DNA from: an uncultured Anaerolineaceae bacterium
Lineage (GTDB): Bacteria > Chloroflexota > Anaerolineae > Anaerolineales > Anaerolineaceae
Direction: 5' to 3'
Assembly: GCA_937894825.1 (NCBI GenBank)
Contig: CALCQT010000217.1
Span: forward strand, 1-9,023
DNA: 9,023 bases
In this document: in pieces, positions 1-5,514 of the stretch
How positions within the stretch are numbered: the stretch's first letter is position 1
Layout: each line of letters starts with the position of its first letter
Translations under genes and position numbers: made by a program
The notes under the pieces: model-generated
The model's input: only the letters and a program-made list of their open reading frames with translations
What the model was told of the DNA's origin: nothing
Databases searched by the model: none

Positions 1-66
1 GATATCCAGCGTTTTCTTGACCTCTTGCAGGGCGGTATTCAAGAGGTCAAGAAAACGCTGGATATC
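1..66. repeat. 27-bp perfect inverted repeat with 12-nt loop at the window edge
   Basis: Positions 1-27 are the exact reverse complement of 40-66, separated by a 12-nt loop at 28-39. The repeat lies inside the coding sequence of the regulator and begins at the first base of the window, so the true arm may be longer. The right arm encodes plausible regulator sequence (DIQRFLDLL). The left arm encodes QEVKKTLDI, a poor fit to the family. The likeliest explanation is a fold-back chimera at a contig end. A natural hairpin inside the gene is possible but less likely. Confidence 0.95.
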
Positions 67-465
67 GGGATTGCCTTTCCAGGGTTGCAGGTCGATCAGG
101 ATCTGGTTGGATTTCAGCGCGATTTCGCTCGCCTGCTCGGCAGGGATCAGGCTTTTGACCTTGACAAAGGTGTTGATGGTTGCATCCCGGCTTAAAATCC
201 CCGACACGCTCTCAAGCCCCTTCAGAAGCGTCACGATGTCCGCGGCCGAGAACACTTTTTTGTCTACTTTGTACCGTTCCATAATCTGAAAACCACCATT
301 GACGCCGGGCGTGGAAAGAATGGGCACGCCGGCCAGGTTGATGGCGTCGATGTCGCGGTAGATGGTTCGCAGCGACACTTCAAACGTTTCCGACAATTCC
401 TTGGCGCTGACTTTTTCCCGCTCCAATAATGTCAAAATAATTGAGATCAGTCGGTCCGTTTTCAT
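1..465 (-). CDS. YafY-type HTH/WYL transcriptional regulator, N-terminal part (cut by window edge)
   Basis: The reading frame is open from ATG at 465-463 to the window edge, 155 codons, with GGAGG at 475-471 five bases upstream. Residues 1-60 form a winged HTH of the HTH_11/DeoR-like kind: a recognition-helix region VSLRTIYRDIDAINLAGVPI, then a wing with GVNGGFQI. Residues 65-146 fit the linker of YafY-family regulators (SAADIVTLLKGLESV, LIPAEQASEI). The WYL ligand-sensing domain should follow; family members run about 300 residues, so roughly half is missing. Residues 147-155 (QEVKKTLDI) come entirely from the left arm of a perfect inverted repeat and may not be genuine, because relatives usually continue with a basic, aromatic stretch leading to FDY. 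Such regulators often control a divergent neighbour, here the flavin-fold gene at 625. The family is clear; the ligand is unknown. Confidence 0.9.
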   Translation of the reverse strand, partial: MKTDRLISIILTLLEREKVSAKELSETFEVSLRTIYRDIDAINLAGVPILSTPGVNGGFQIMERYKVDKKVFSAADIVTLLKGLESVSGILSRDATINTFVKVKSLIPAEQASEIALKSNQILIDLQPWKGNPDIQRFLDLLNTALQEVKKTLDI

Positions 466-553
466 TTTTTCCTCCTATCCATTTTCCCGCGTCAGGTTTC
501 GCAAAGTGTGTAAAGAAATCTGCGATTCAAATTTCGAAATCTTCTCTTATTTT

Positions 554-598
554 AATTGCTGACATACAGTTGTCATCAATTCTCCGTATGCTGAATAT
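554..598 (+). promoter_or_regulatory. Candidate operator and promoter between the divergent regulator and flavin-fold gene
   Basis: An imperfect dyad has 11-nt arms at 554-564 and 571-581 with ten of eleven pairs and a 6-nt spacer. Its core is TGACA-N6-TGTCA (560-575). The right half contains TTGTCA (570-575), a fair -35 box, with GAATAT at 593-598 after 17 bases as a weak -10. A repressor bound here would cover the -35 of the gene at 625. The regulator at 465 is the obvious candidate, but that link is inferred from position only. Confidence 0.5.
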
Positions 599-624
599 AT
601 CTAAACTTTAAGGAGAGTATTGAA

Positions 625-1047
625 ATGGATACGCAACAAACATTAAACACTATTTTTCAGGAATCAAAAACCATTGCGCTGGCCACTTCGGTGGAAAACT
701 TCCCCAACGTCCGGATCGTCAATTTTGTTTACGACCCCGGCAACCCCGGCGTGCTTTATTTTGCGTCGGACCGGGAGAATGCGAAGGTGGCTGAGTTTGG
801 TAAAAATGACAGGGTCGCTTTTACGACGGTTCCGGCAGCCGGCATTGCCCATGTCCGTTCACAGAATGCTACTGTGCGAAAGAGCGCTTTTTCAATTGAG
901 GAGATGCAGTCGCTGTTTATCGCGAAAATCCCGGGCTATGACGAGACTATCGCCGCCATCGGGGAGACGCTGGATGTTTTCGAAATCCGGATTAATGAAG
1001 CGACGGTTATTTCCGGGTTTGAGGAGCCCGGCCGTGTTTCGTTCTAA
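625..1047 (+). CDS. Pyridoxamine 5'-phosphate oxidase-like (FMN-binding split-barrel) protein
   Basis: This 140-residue protein has the pattern of the small pyridoxamine-phosphate-oxidase-like superfamily. An N-terminal helix (TLNTIFQESKTIALATS) is followed by strands typical of the split barrel: NVRIVNFVYDP, GVLYFASDRENAKVAEF and DRVAFTTVP. A mid-protein AHVRSQNATVRKS strand and a C-terminal VFEIRINEATVISGF strand complete it. Members usually dimerise and bind FMN, F420 or heme; many are uncharacterised, and the length is too short for true PdxH, so pyridoxine synthesis should not be assumed. AAGGAG sits at 610-615 ahead of the ATG, supporting the start. The gene diverges from a YafY-type regulator with a dyad between them, a pairing that suggests inducible expression. 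Cofactor and substrate cannot be read from the sequence. Confidence 0.85.
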   Translation: MDTQQTLNTIFQESKTIALATSVENFPNVRIVNFVYDPGNPGVLYFASDRENAKVAEFGKNDRVAFTTVPAAGIAHVRSQNATVRKSAFSIEEMQSLFIAKIPGYDETIAAIGETLDVFEIRINEATVISGFEEPGRVSF

Positions 1048-1126
1048 ATTCATCCATTTTTACCGGCTGTGTTTGCTAAATACAGTATTTGATTGAATTT
1101 ATCAGATCATTTGTGAATAACACTGG

Positions 1127-1170
1127 AGAGGACCTTTTCAAATTGGCACCTAAATTTGGGAAGGTCCTTT
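1127..1170 (+). terminator. Probable terminator hairpin after the flavin-fold gene
   Basis: Arms 1129-1144 and 1153-1168 pair over 16 bases, with 14 Watson-Crick pairs and two G-U wobbles, around an 8-nt loop. Only three T follow (1168-1170), so the U tract is weak. It lies about 80 bases after the stop at 1047 with no gene in between, which fits a terminator for that gene. Confidence 0.55.
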
Positions 1171-1371
1171 AGCGTTGCGAAAGCCGACTACCGCTGTCTT
1201 TGAACCCGAACTGAAAATTGATCCTGTTTCTGTCCAATCATAAAAATTCCAGTGGTTCGACATCAGATATGTGTTAGGATAAACTAACGGATCTTATTGA
1301 TAGCGTTGATGATAAAAAAAGTGATAAAAGCAATCTGAAAAAGAATATTGAAGTGAGGATGGGGGACTCTT
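1171..1371. other. Leader region of the membrane-protein gene; no gene seen
   Basis: The gap between the genes at 1047 and 1372 is 324 bases. The first part holds the hairpin at 1127-1170; the rest has no convincing gene. A small perfect dyad GTTAG-N6-CTAAC lies at 1273-1288 and could be an operator. An open frame from 1278 into the next gene reads a charged, somewhat protein-like stretch, but it follows a stop codon and has no start, so I do not call it. Confidence 0.4.
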
Positions 1372-2097
1372 ATGAATACCAACACAAAAATGAAGTTATC
1401 CGCGCTGTCGGGCGTGCTGAGCGGGATCACCTGGCCCATCGGCGACATTTTGCGGGTGGGATTCGAGCCACAACTGGCCGATTACCCGGAGATCGCGCAA
1501 TCCGCTGTGATCGGGAATAAAGAATTGGCTGTCCTGATGCTGGAGGGCTCCACACAGCGGCTGGCCACCGGTGCGCTGATCGCGGCTTTTACGATCCCGC
1601 TGATGTTCTTCGCACTGTACCATATCCATGCGTTGCTCAAACCATGCGGACAAAAATATACCGCTTTGAGCATTCTGCTGCTCTTGATCGGCTTTTCCTG
1701 GTCGCCATTGGCGCACGCCTCGTTTTTCTATGTCGGGGAGACCTATAAAACAGTGCTGCTTCTGGATCCCGCCAGCGCCGGGCCGGTGTTTGCGCTGGGT
1801 GAGACCTTTATGCGTGTGCTGTTGGTCACCTGGGCGGCGGCGGTTGGGCTGACGGCGGTGGGTTGGTTGCTGGTCACCATCGCGATTTTGCGCGGGAAGA
1901 CAGCTTTTCCGCGCGTTTTTGGCCTGTTCACGCCGCTCCTGATGACGCTGATTGTCGGCGTGCTTACGCCGCTGCTGCCGTCCGTGCTGTCGGTGCCGTT
2001 GAGTGGGGCAGGTTTCAACCTGGCTGCAATCGTGTTCTATACGCTGACAACCCTATTCGTTTTCAGGAAAACGGGCGGCGTGGGGAAGAGCGTTTGA
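1372..2097 (+). CDS. Six-helix integral membrane protein of unknown function
   Basis: The 241-residue product is mostly hydrophobic. Likely membrane helices lie near residues 11-29, 66-87, 97-118, 148-172, 182-203 and 213-231, ending in a short basic tail (FRKTGGVGKS). A loop at about 30-60 (FEPQLADYPEIAQ...NKEL) and one at 119-140 are probably exposed. The overall look, with GILSG-W-IGD-like residues in helix 1 and a conserved YHIHALL segment, resembles the DUF6796 family of uncharacterised membrane proteins. I make that match from memory and hold it loosely. GGGGG at 1361-1365, six bases before the ATG, and GAGG at 1355-1358 support the start. It appears to be a single-gene unit, bounded upstream by a hairpin and downstream by a strong terminator. 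No catalytic or transport motif is recognisable. Confidence 0.8.
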   Translation: MNTNTKMKLSALSGVLSGITWPIGDILRVGFEPQLADYPEIAQSAVIGNKELAVLMLEGSTQRLATGALIAAFTIPLMFFALYHIHALLKPCGQKYTALSILLLLIGFSWSPLAHASFFYVGETYKTVLLLDPASAGPVFALGETFMRVLLVTWAAAVGLTAVGWLLVTIAILRGKTAFPRVFGLFTPLLMTLIVGVLTPLLPSVLSVPLSGAGFNLAAIVFYTLTTLFVFRKTGGVGKSV

Positions 2098-2145
2098 CAT
2101 TAACTTTCTAAAAACCAGTCCGAGATGGTACGGGCTTGAATAATG

Positions 2146-2196
2146 CTCGCTAGCGAGGACAAAATCATTGGGTTTGTCCCAATGATTTTGTTTTTA
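2146..2196 (+). terminator. Strong intrinsic terminator after the membrane-protein gene
   Basis: A perfect 14-bp stem (2159-2172 with 2178-2191) closes a 5-nt loop and runs into a T tract at 2191-2195. This is a textbook rho-independent terminator on the plus strand, 62 bases after the stop at 2097. Just upstream, 2146-2157 is a perfect 12-bp palindrome, CTCGCTAGCGAG, of unknown role. Confidence 0.85.
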
Positions 2197-2358
2197 TCTT
2201 CTTGATATAATGGCATAGAAAATCTTCGTGTTATAAGGATTTTTATTGGGGTTGACGCCGTGGGAATCTTTTTTGTTTTTTCCGCTGCCGTTTAATCTGT
2301 ATTCTGATGAGATGTTTGATGACCTGTTTGTACTTATTGATTTTAAGAAAACGCTCAA

Positions 2359-2496
2359 GTGAGAAACACATTTACGGCAAAAATTGAACGCTTTGAAACC
2401 CCGGGTGCCTGGTACTATGTTTCTGTACCGATAGAATTGAGCGAAATGCTTAAATACTTTTTATTTCACGGCAGGCAGCTGAAAAAGCGCTTTTAG
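2359..2496 (+). pseudogene. N-terminal fragment of a DUF1905-like protein
   Basis: GTG at 2359 opens a 45-codon frame whose first 34 residues (start VRNTFTAKIERFETPGAWYY, then VSVPIELSEMLKYF) match the opening of the DUF1905 family, small proteins built around F-x-A-x-I and G-x-W-x-x-V-x-x-P motifs. After that the similarity ends and a TAG follows. A whole DUF1905 domain needs about 80-100 residues including a C-terminal part on 'G' and 'Lp' motifs, none of which is visible downstream in any frame. There is no good ribosome binding site, and an in-frame stop at 2344-2346 rules out a longer N-terminus. I read it as the remnant of a deleted gene. Confidence 0.65.
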
Positions 2497-2597
2497 AAAA
2501 ATATCCCGGGAACAAAATAATGGAGGCGATCGGTTTGGGGCTCCTGACGCAGAAACGTGAACGAAATATGAATCCAATCTCCGGACTGTTTTTTTGA
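2454..2597 (+). pseudogene. C-terminal remnant resembling the tail of the EFR1 gene downstream
   Basis: In the frame ending at TGA 2595-2597, residues EAIGLGLLTQKRERNMNP resemble the C-terminus of the intact protein at 2679-3443 (KAIDFGRLTQKRERYLNP). The DNA matches too: 27 of 32 bases agree between 2544-2575 and 3393-3424. The preceding residues (AAEKALLEKYPGNKIM) have no match there. The frame has no start codon with a ribosome binding site and overlaps the DUF1905-like fragment in another frame, so the junction lies near 2455-2480. It could be the end of a lost relative, perhaps of flavodoxin type, whose front was removed in the same deletion that truncated the DUF1905 gene. Confidence 0.55.
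2544..2575 (+). repeat. Imperfect direct repeat of 3393-3424
   Basis: These 32 bases match 3393-3424 at 27 positions, the first 14 without a mismatch. Both copies encode LTQKRER followed by a hydrophobic or polar pair and NP in the same frame relation. The substitutions fall mainly at third positions or conservative codons, which points to two diverged coding copies and not to a recent duplication. Confidence 0.7.
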
Positions 2598-2641
2598 TCC
2601 TTTCCATTTTGTTACAGACGTGGTTGCCATTTTTTCCGGTT

Positions 2642-2647
2642 TATAAT
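2642..2647 (+). promoter_or_regulatory. Possible -10 box for the EFR1 gene
   Basis: TATAAT lies 32 bases before the chosen start at 2679. No good -35 stands at the usual distance: TTGCCA at 2624-2629 is only 12 bases away. The box is therefore suggestive only. Confidence 0.3.
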
Positions 2648-2678
2648 CCGATCAAGCGCACTTTTGAAAGGATGCCAG

Positions 2679-3443
2679 ATGAGCAATGTGATTTTTTATT
2701 TTACCGGTACCGGAAACAGCCTGCAGCTTGCGCAGGGGATTGCCGAAAAACTGGGTGATTGCGAAGTCATCAATATCGCGAAATATAATGGAGATATCCC
2801 TGCTGGTGTGGAGCGGACCGGATTTGTTTTCCCGGTCTATTTCGGTGGATTGCCGCGGATCGCTCATTCGTTTCTCAACAATTTGACGATTTCCGGTGAT
2901 CCGTATCTGTTTGGCATCGCCAACTGCGGGGGTGCGTCCGGCGTGTTTTTGAAGCAGATAGGCGGATATTTACGGCGGAAGGGCAAAACGCTGCATGCCG
3001 GTTATCCCGTGCTGATGCCGGAAAATTTTATTCTGCTGTATGATCGTTTCAGCCCGGATCGCGAAAAGGTATTGTTCGCGGATGCGGAGCGAAAAATTAC
3101 GACCATCAGCGAAACGATAAAAGAGAAAAAAGCACAGACATTCGAACATGCCGGCAATGTCCCGTTTCGTTATATCGCTAACCCGATCAATCGGGCGTTT
3201 TGCGGACTTTCGGCTGGATTGGACCGTCATTTTCACGTTTCCGATTGCTGCATTGGCTGCGGAAAGTGTGAACGGATCTGTAGCGGTGAGAATATTACAC
3301 TGCGGGAGCGGAAACCGGTCTGGAGCCATCGCTGCGAGATGTGCATGGGATGCATCAATGTCTGCCCGGTGAAGGCCATCGACTTTGGACGTCTGACGCA
3401 GAAACGGGAGCGATACCTGAATCCGAATGTGACGCTCCTTTAA
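2679..3443 (+). CDS. EFR1-type protein: flavodoxin domain fused to a 2x[4Fe-4S] ferredoxin domain
   Basis: The 254-residue product starts with a flavodoxin-like fold: strand VIFYFTGTGNS (residues 4-14) gives the FMN phosphate-binding loop, and a second loop GIANCGGASG follows near residues 79-88. The C-terminus carries two ferredoxin motifs, C191-x2-C194-x2-C197-x3-C201 and C219-x2-C222-x2-C225-x3-CP (C229), enough for two [4Fe-4S] clusters. This is the arrangement called EFR1 family (flavodoxin/ferredoxin). It should carry electrons in the cytoplasm between flavin and iron-sulfur partners; the partner is unknown. I chose ATG 2679 because AAAGGA at 2667-2672 lies six bases before it. A TTG five codons upstream is possible but overlaps that site. 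The first cluster motif ends in CS where CP is usual. It seems monocistronic. Such proteins are commonest in anaerobes. Confidence 0.9.
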   Translation: MSNVIFYFTGTGNSLQLAQGIAEKLGDCEVINIAKYNGDIPAGVERTGFVFPVYFGGLPRIAHSFLNNLTISGDPYLFGIANCGGASGVFLKQIGGYLRRKGKTLHAGYPVLMPENFILLYDRFSPDREKVLFADAERKITTISETIKEKKAQTFEHAGNVPFRYIANPINRAFCGLSAGLDRHFHVSDCCIGCGKCERICSGENITLRERKPVWSHRCEMCMGCINVCPVKAIDFGRLTQKRERYLNPNVTLL

Positions 3444-3445
3444 TC

Positions 3446-3466
3446 CATTCCGGTCCATTCGGAATG
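3446..3466 (+). other. Small hairpin after the EFR1 gene
   Basis: CATTCCG (3446-3452) pairs perfectly with CGGAATG (3460-3466) across a 7-nt loop, two bases after the stop codon. No T tract follows, so it is not a standard intrinsic terminator; it may protect the 3' end of the message. A second small dyad, AACAAT-N5-ATTGTT, lies at 3477-3493. Confidence 0.4.
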
Positions 3467-3552
3467 AGGCCGATTAAACAATAGCAAATTGTTATGATTG
3501 TGTTTTGAATTGATGAACTCCCTGAATCTATTTCCATTCTTTTCTTTTTCCC

Positions 3553-3580
3553 TTTACAATAAAGAGAAATAACCGATTAT
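3553..3580 (+). promoter_or_regulatory. Possible promoter of the dioxygenase-pirin unit
   Basis: TTTACA (3553-3558) and GATTAT (3575-3580) are spaced by 16 bases in an AT-rich stretch about 65 bases before the ATG at 3647. A competing pair, TTGTCT 3584-3589 with AATATC 3607-3612, is equally weak. The odd palindrome CGATTATCG at 3574-3582 overlaps the first -10. Confidence 0.3.
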
Positions 3581-3646
3581 CGATTGTCTTGCAGCATAAA
3601 TTAAAAAATATCAGAATTTTTGTTCGGAATATGAAAGGATAACGAT

Positions 3647-4420
3647 ATGCAGCAGAAACTGTCGCCGGTGCTCTTTGTCGGGCACGGATCTCCAATGAAC
3701 GCGATTGAAGAAAATCCCTTTACGCAAAAATGGGAGGAACTGGGCCGGGAACTTCCCCGACCGGACGTGATTTTGTGCGTCTCGGCGCACTGGTACACCG
3801 ACGGCAGCCGGACGACGGATTCCGAAGCGCCGCGCATGATTTATGACATGTACGGATTTCCGGAGGCATTGTACCGGGTTGTTTATGGCGCTCCGGGCTC
3901 ACCCCATTTTGCCCGTCTGACTGCTGACCTTGTTTCGAGCGAGGTGAAGATTGACAACAACTGGGGCTTTGACCACGGGGCATGGTCGGTTCTGCACCGG
4001 ATGTTTCCGGATGCGGACATTCCTGTCTTTCAGTTGAGCGTCGATCGGCGGGCGGATGCGCAGACATGGTTCCAAATTGGGCAGGATCTGCGTCCGCTGC
4101 GCAAAGAAGGCGTGTTGATCCTGGGAAGCGGGAATGTCGTTCATAATCTGGCTCGTATCAACTGGGAGATGGCAGGTGGTTACCCCTGGGCGGAGGAATT
4201 TGACTCCTATATTAAGGAAAATATCCTGGCCGGCGATTTCGATAATGTCGTTCATTATGAGAGAGCCGGTGAGTTCTCCCGGCTGGCTTTTTATACACCG
4301 GATCATTATGCCCCGCTGCTTTATGCGCTGGGTGCGGTGGAAGAAGGGGACAGTGTATCCGTCTTCAACGATGCCTGTATGATGGGGTCGATGTCTATGA
4401 CCGGGTACCTGTTCCAATAA
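3647..4420 (+). CDS. ygiD: LigB-type extradiol dioxygenase, YgiD/4,5-DOPA dioxygenase family
   Basis: The 257-residue protein matches the class III (LigB) ring-cleaving dioxygenases of the plant DODA / E. coli YgiD group, which open catechol rings such as DOPA using a non-heme metal and O2. The family signatures are present in order: GHGSPMN with H13, VSAHW with H48, NWGFDHGAW with H110, GSGNVVHNL with H166 and YTPDHYAPL with H220. H13, H48 and H220 correspond to the metal-binding histidines of YgiD-type enzymes, and the other two to active-site histidines. Length is normal for the family. AAAGGA at 3634-3639, seven bases before the ATG, supports the start. A pirin follows 64 bases later on the same strand, so they are probably co-transcribed. 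The physiological substrate is unknown; in YgiD-type bacterial proteins DOPA may be a surrogate. Confidence 0.92.
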   Translation: MQQKLSPVLFVGHGSPMNAIEENPFTQKWEELGRELPRPDVILCVSAHWYTDGSRTTDSEAPRMIYDMYGFPEALYRVVYGAPGSPHFARLTADLVSSEVKIDNNWGFDHGAWSVLHRMFPDADIPVFQLSVDRRADAQTWFQIGQDLRPLRKEGVLILGSGNVVHNLARINWEMAGGYPWAEEFDSYIKENILAGDFDNVVHYERAGEFSRLAFYTPDHYAPLLYALGAVEEGDSVSVFNDACMMGSMSMTGYLFQ

Positions 4421-4433
4421 ATATGGTCTGAGG

Positions 4434-4464
4434 TTTGCCGTCCAACCGGCAAAAAGCGGTTTTT
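4434..4464 (+). other. Two mutually exclusive hairpins between dioxygenase and pirin genes
   Basis: TTTGCCG (4434-4440) pairs perfectly with CGGCAAA (4447-4453). AACCG (4444-4448) can instead pair with CGGTT (4457-4461), followed by T to 4464. The stems share bases 4447-4448 and each needs part of the other's loop, so only one can form. This could be a weak attenuator that sets the ratio of the two products, or chance; the second stem is only five pairs. Confidence 0.3.
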
Positions 4465-4484
4465 CCGAAAAAAAAGAGGGAGAA

Positions 4485-5333
4485 ATGATCAGAACTGTCA
4501 AAAAAATTGTAACCGGCACAACCCAATACGATGGCGCGGGTGTAAAGCTCGTCCGTGTGTTGAGCAATGCCACAATCGAAGATTTTGATCCATTTTTGAT
4601 GCTGGATGCGTTCGATTCCACCGATCCCGCTGACTATGTCAAAGGCTTCCCCTGGCATCCGCATCGCGGTATCGAAACCGTCACCTATCTGGTGCATGGC
4701 GATATTGAGCATGGCGACAGCCTGGGCAATAGTGGCAGCATTTTGGACGGCTGCTGTCAATGGATGACGGCTGGCGGCGGCATTATTCACCAGGAAATGC
4801 CCCAAGCCTCGAAGCGGATGCTGGGGACACAGTTATGGTTGAATTTACCGGCCAAAGATAAGATGACCACGCCGCAATATGGTGATATCGAAGCGGAGAA
4901 CGTGCCGGTGATTCGTTCCGGCGGCAGTGTGGTGAAAGTTATTTCCGGTGATTATCAGGGAACACCGGGCGCATTTCAGGGCCGTTATGTGGATATGATC
5001 TTTCTGGATGTTGAATTGGAACCCGGAAGCGAATGGCAGTTTGCCGTTGATCCGGAATTTACATTATTCGTTTACATCATGGCCGGTGCGGCATTTTTCC
5101 CCGCCGGTACCGATGAGACAGCTGAAATCGAAATTCCGGAAAAACGGGCGGTTTTGACGAATCACGGCGAAACGTTCACAGTCCGAACCGGTGAGAGCAA
5201 GGTTCATTTCCTGTTGTATGCCGGACTGCCGCTGCACGAACCGGTCGCCTGGGGCGGCCCGATCGTGATGAACACTCGTGAGGAACTGCGCCAGGCTTTT
5301 CGTGACATTGACGAGGGGACATTTATTCGGTAA
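4485..5333 (+). CDS. Pirin-family bicupin protein
   Basis: The 282-residue product is a typical two-cupin pirin. The N-terminal cupin carries FPWHPHRGIETVTYLVHGDI with H58 and H60, then WMTAGGGIIHQEMP with H102 and E104. Together these form the His3-Glu iron site of pirins such as human PIR and E. coli YhhW. The C-terminal cupin (about residues 145-280) ends in the family's typical GPIVMNTREELRQAFRDI and GTF motif. Some pirins act as quercetin 2,3-dioxygenases; others are iron- or redox-dependent regulators, so the role is open. GAGGGAG at 4476-4482 lies very close to the ATG (two to four bases). Gene order with the extradiol dioxygenase suggests a joint job in oxidising an aromatic or reactive phenolic compound, which is inference from context. 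A long hairpin follows the stop. Confidence 0.95.
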   Translation: MIRTVKKIVTGTTQYDGAGVKLVRVLSNATIEDFDPFLMLDAFDSTDPADYVKGFPWHPHRGIETVTYLVHGDIEHGDSLGNSGSILDGCCQWMTAGGGIIHQEMPQASKRMLGTQLWLNLPAKDKMTTPQYGDIEAENVPVIRSGGSVVKVISGDYQGTPGAFQGRYVDMIFLDVELEPGSEWQFAVDPEFTLFVYIMAGAAFFPAGTDETAEIEIPEKRAVLTNHGETFTVRTGESKVHFLLYAGLPLHEPVAWGGPIVMNTREELRQAFRDIDEGTFIR

Positions 5334-5341
5334 TCATTTAA

Positions 5342-5408
5342 AATCGATGAATATCGATTGTCAAAGTCAGTCAAATGGTTCTGTTTCTGAGACAGAACCA
5401 TTTGACTG
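5342..5408 (+). terminator. Long perfect hairpin after the pirin gene, probable terminator
   Basis: Arms 5368-5384 and 5392-5408 pair perfectly over 17 bases around a 7-nt loop. Only three T occur in the 3' arm and none follow it, so it departs from the classic intrinsic terminator. A second perfect dyad, AATCGAT-GAAT-ATCGATT, lies just upstream at 5342-5359. Together they sit in the 181-base gap between the pirin stop and the next gene and probably mark the end of the dioxygenase-pirin message. Confidence 0.5.
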
Positions 5409-5466
5409 CACGCATTTATGTCGGGAACTGTGGAGCATTTTTACGTGAAGTTTATTCTCCTTTTAC

Positions 5467-5477
5467 ATGATTATCAT
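5467..5477. promoter_or_regulatory. 11-nt palindrome upstream of the phosphodiesterase gene
   Basis: ATGATTATCAT is a perfect palindrome around a central T, 38 bases before the ATG at 5515, with TTTACA at 5462-5467 on its left and TAAAAT at 5477-5482 on its right. It resembles the core of metal-regulator boxes of the Fur kind, but the flanks do not extend the symmetry. Low confidence. Confidence 0.25.
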
Positions 5478-5514
5478 AAAATAGAGCAAGATTAAACCTG
5501 AAAAGTCAAGAGCT

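Larger units (their letters stand above)
2197..2678. other. Decayed intergenic stretch with gene fragments
   Basis: Between the terminator at 2196 and the start at 2679 there is no intact gene. TATAAT occurs at 2206-2211 without a matching -35. An open frame from 2205 to 2362 reads LTPWESFLFFPLPF and further residues but has no usable start and no family I recognise. It is followed by the DUF1905-like fragment (2359-2496) and the tail fragment (2454-2597). The mixture of short coding-like pieces in three frames suggests deletion and decay of one or more older genes. Confidence 0.6.

Noticed and set aside
674..1096. 140-codon plus-strand frame overlapping the flavin-fold gene
   Set aside because: It is Arg/Trp/Ser-rich shadow sequence without a ribosome binding site; the frame at 625-1047 has family motifs and a good AAGGAG.
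1278..1371. Possible small gene in the leader of the membrane-protein gene
   Set aside because: The frame follows a stop codon, lacks a start and a ribosome binding site, and runs into the next gene out of frame.
2205..2362. Open frame with LTPWESFLFFPLPF as a small membrane peptide
   Set aside because: There is no start codon with a ribosome binding site and no recognisable family; it sits in a stretch with other gene fragments.
3899..4621. 240-codon minus-strand open frame across the dioxygenase and pirin genes
   Set aside because: It overlaps two genes with complete family motifs on the plus strand, has no family resemblance, and looks like a shadow of their codon bias.
3578..5362. Eleven-base identity TATCGATTGTC at 3578-3588 and 5352-5362 as a shared operator
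   Set aside because: Several 11-base repeats are expected by chance in 9 kb, and one copy lies downstream of a gene.
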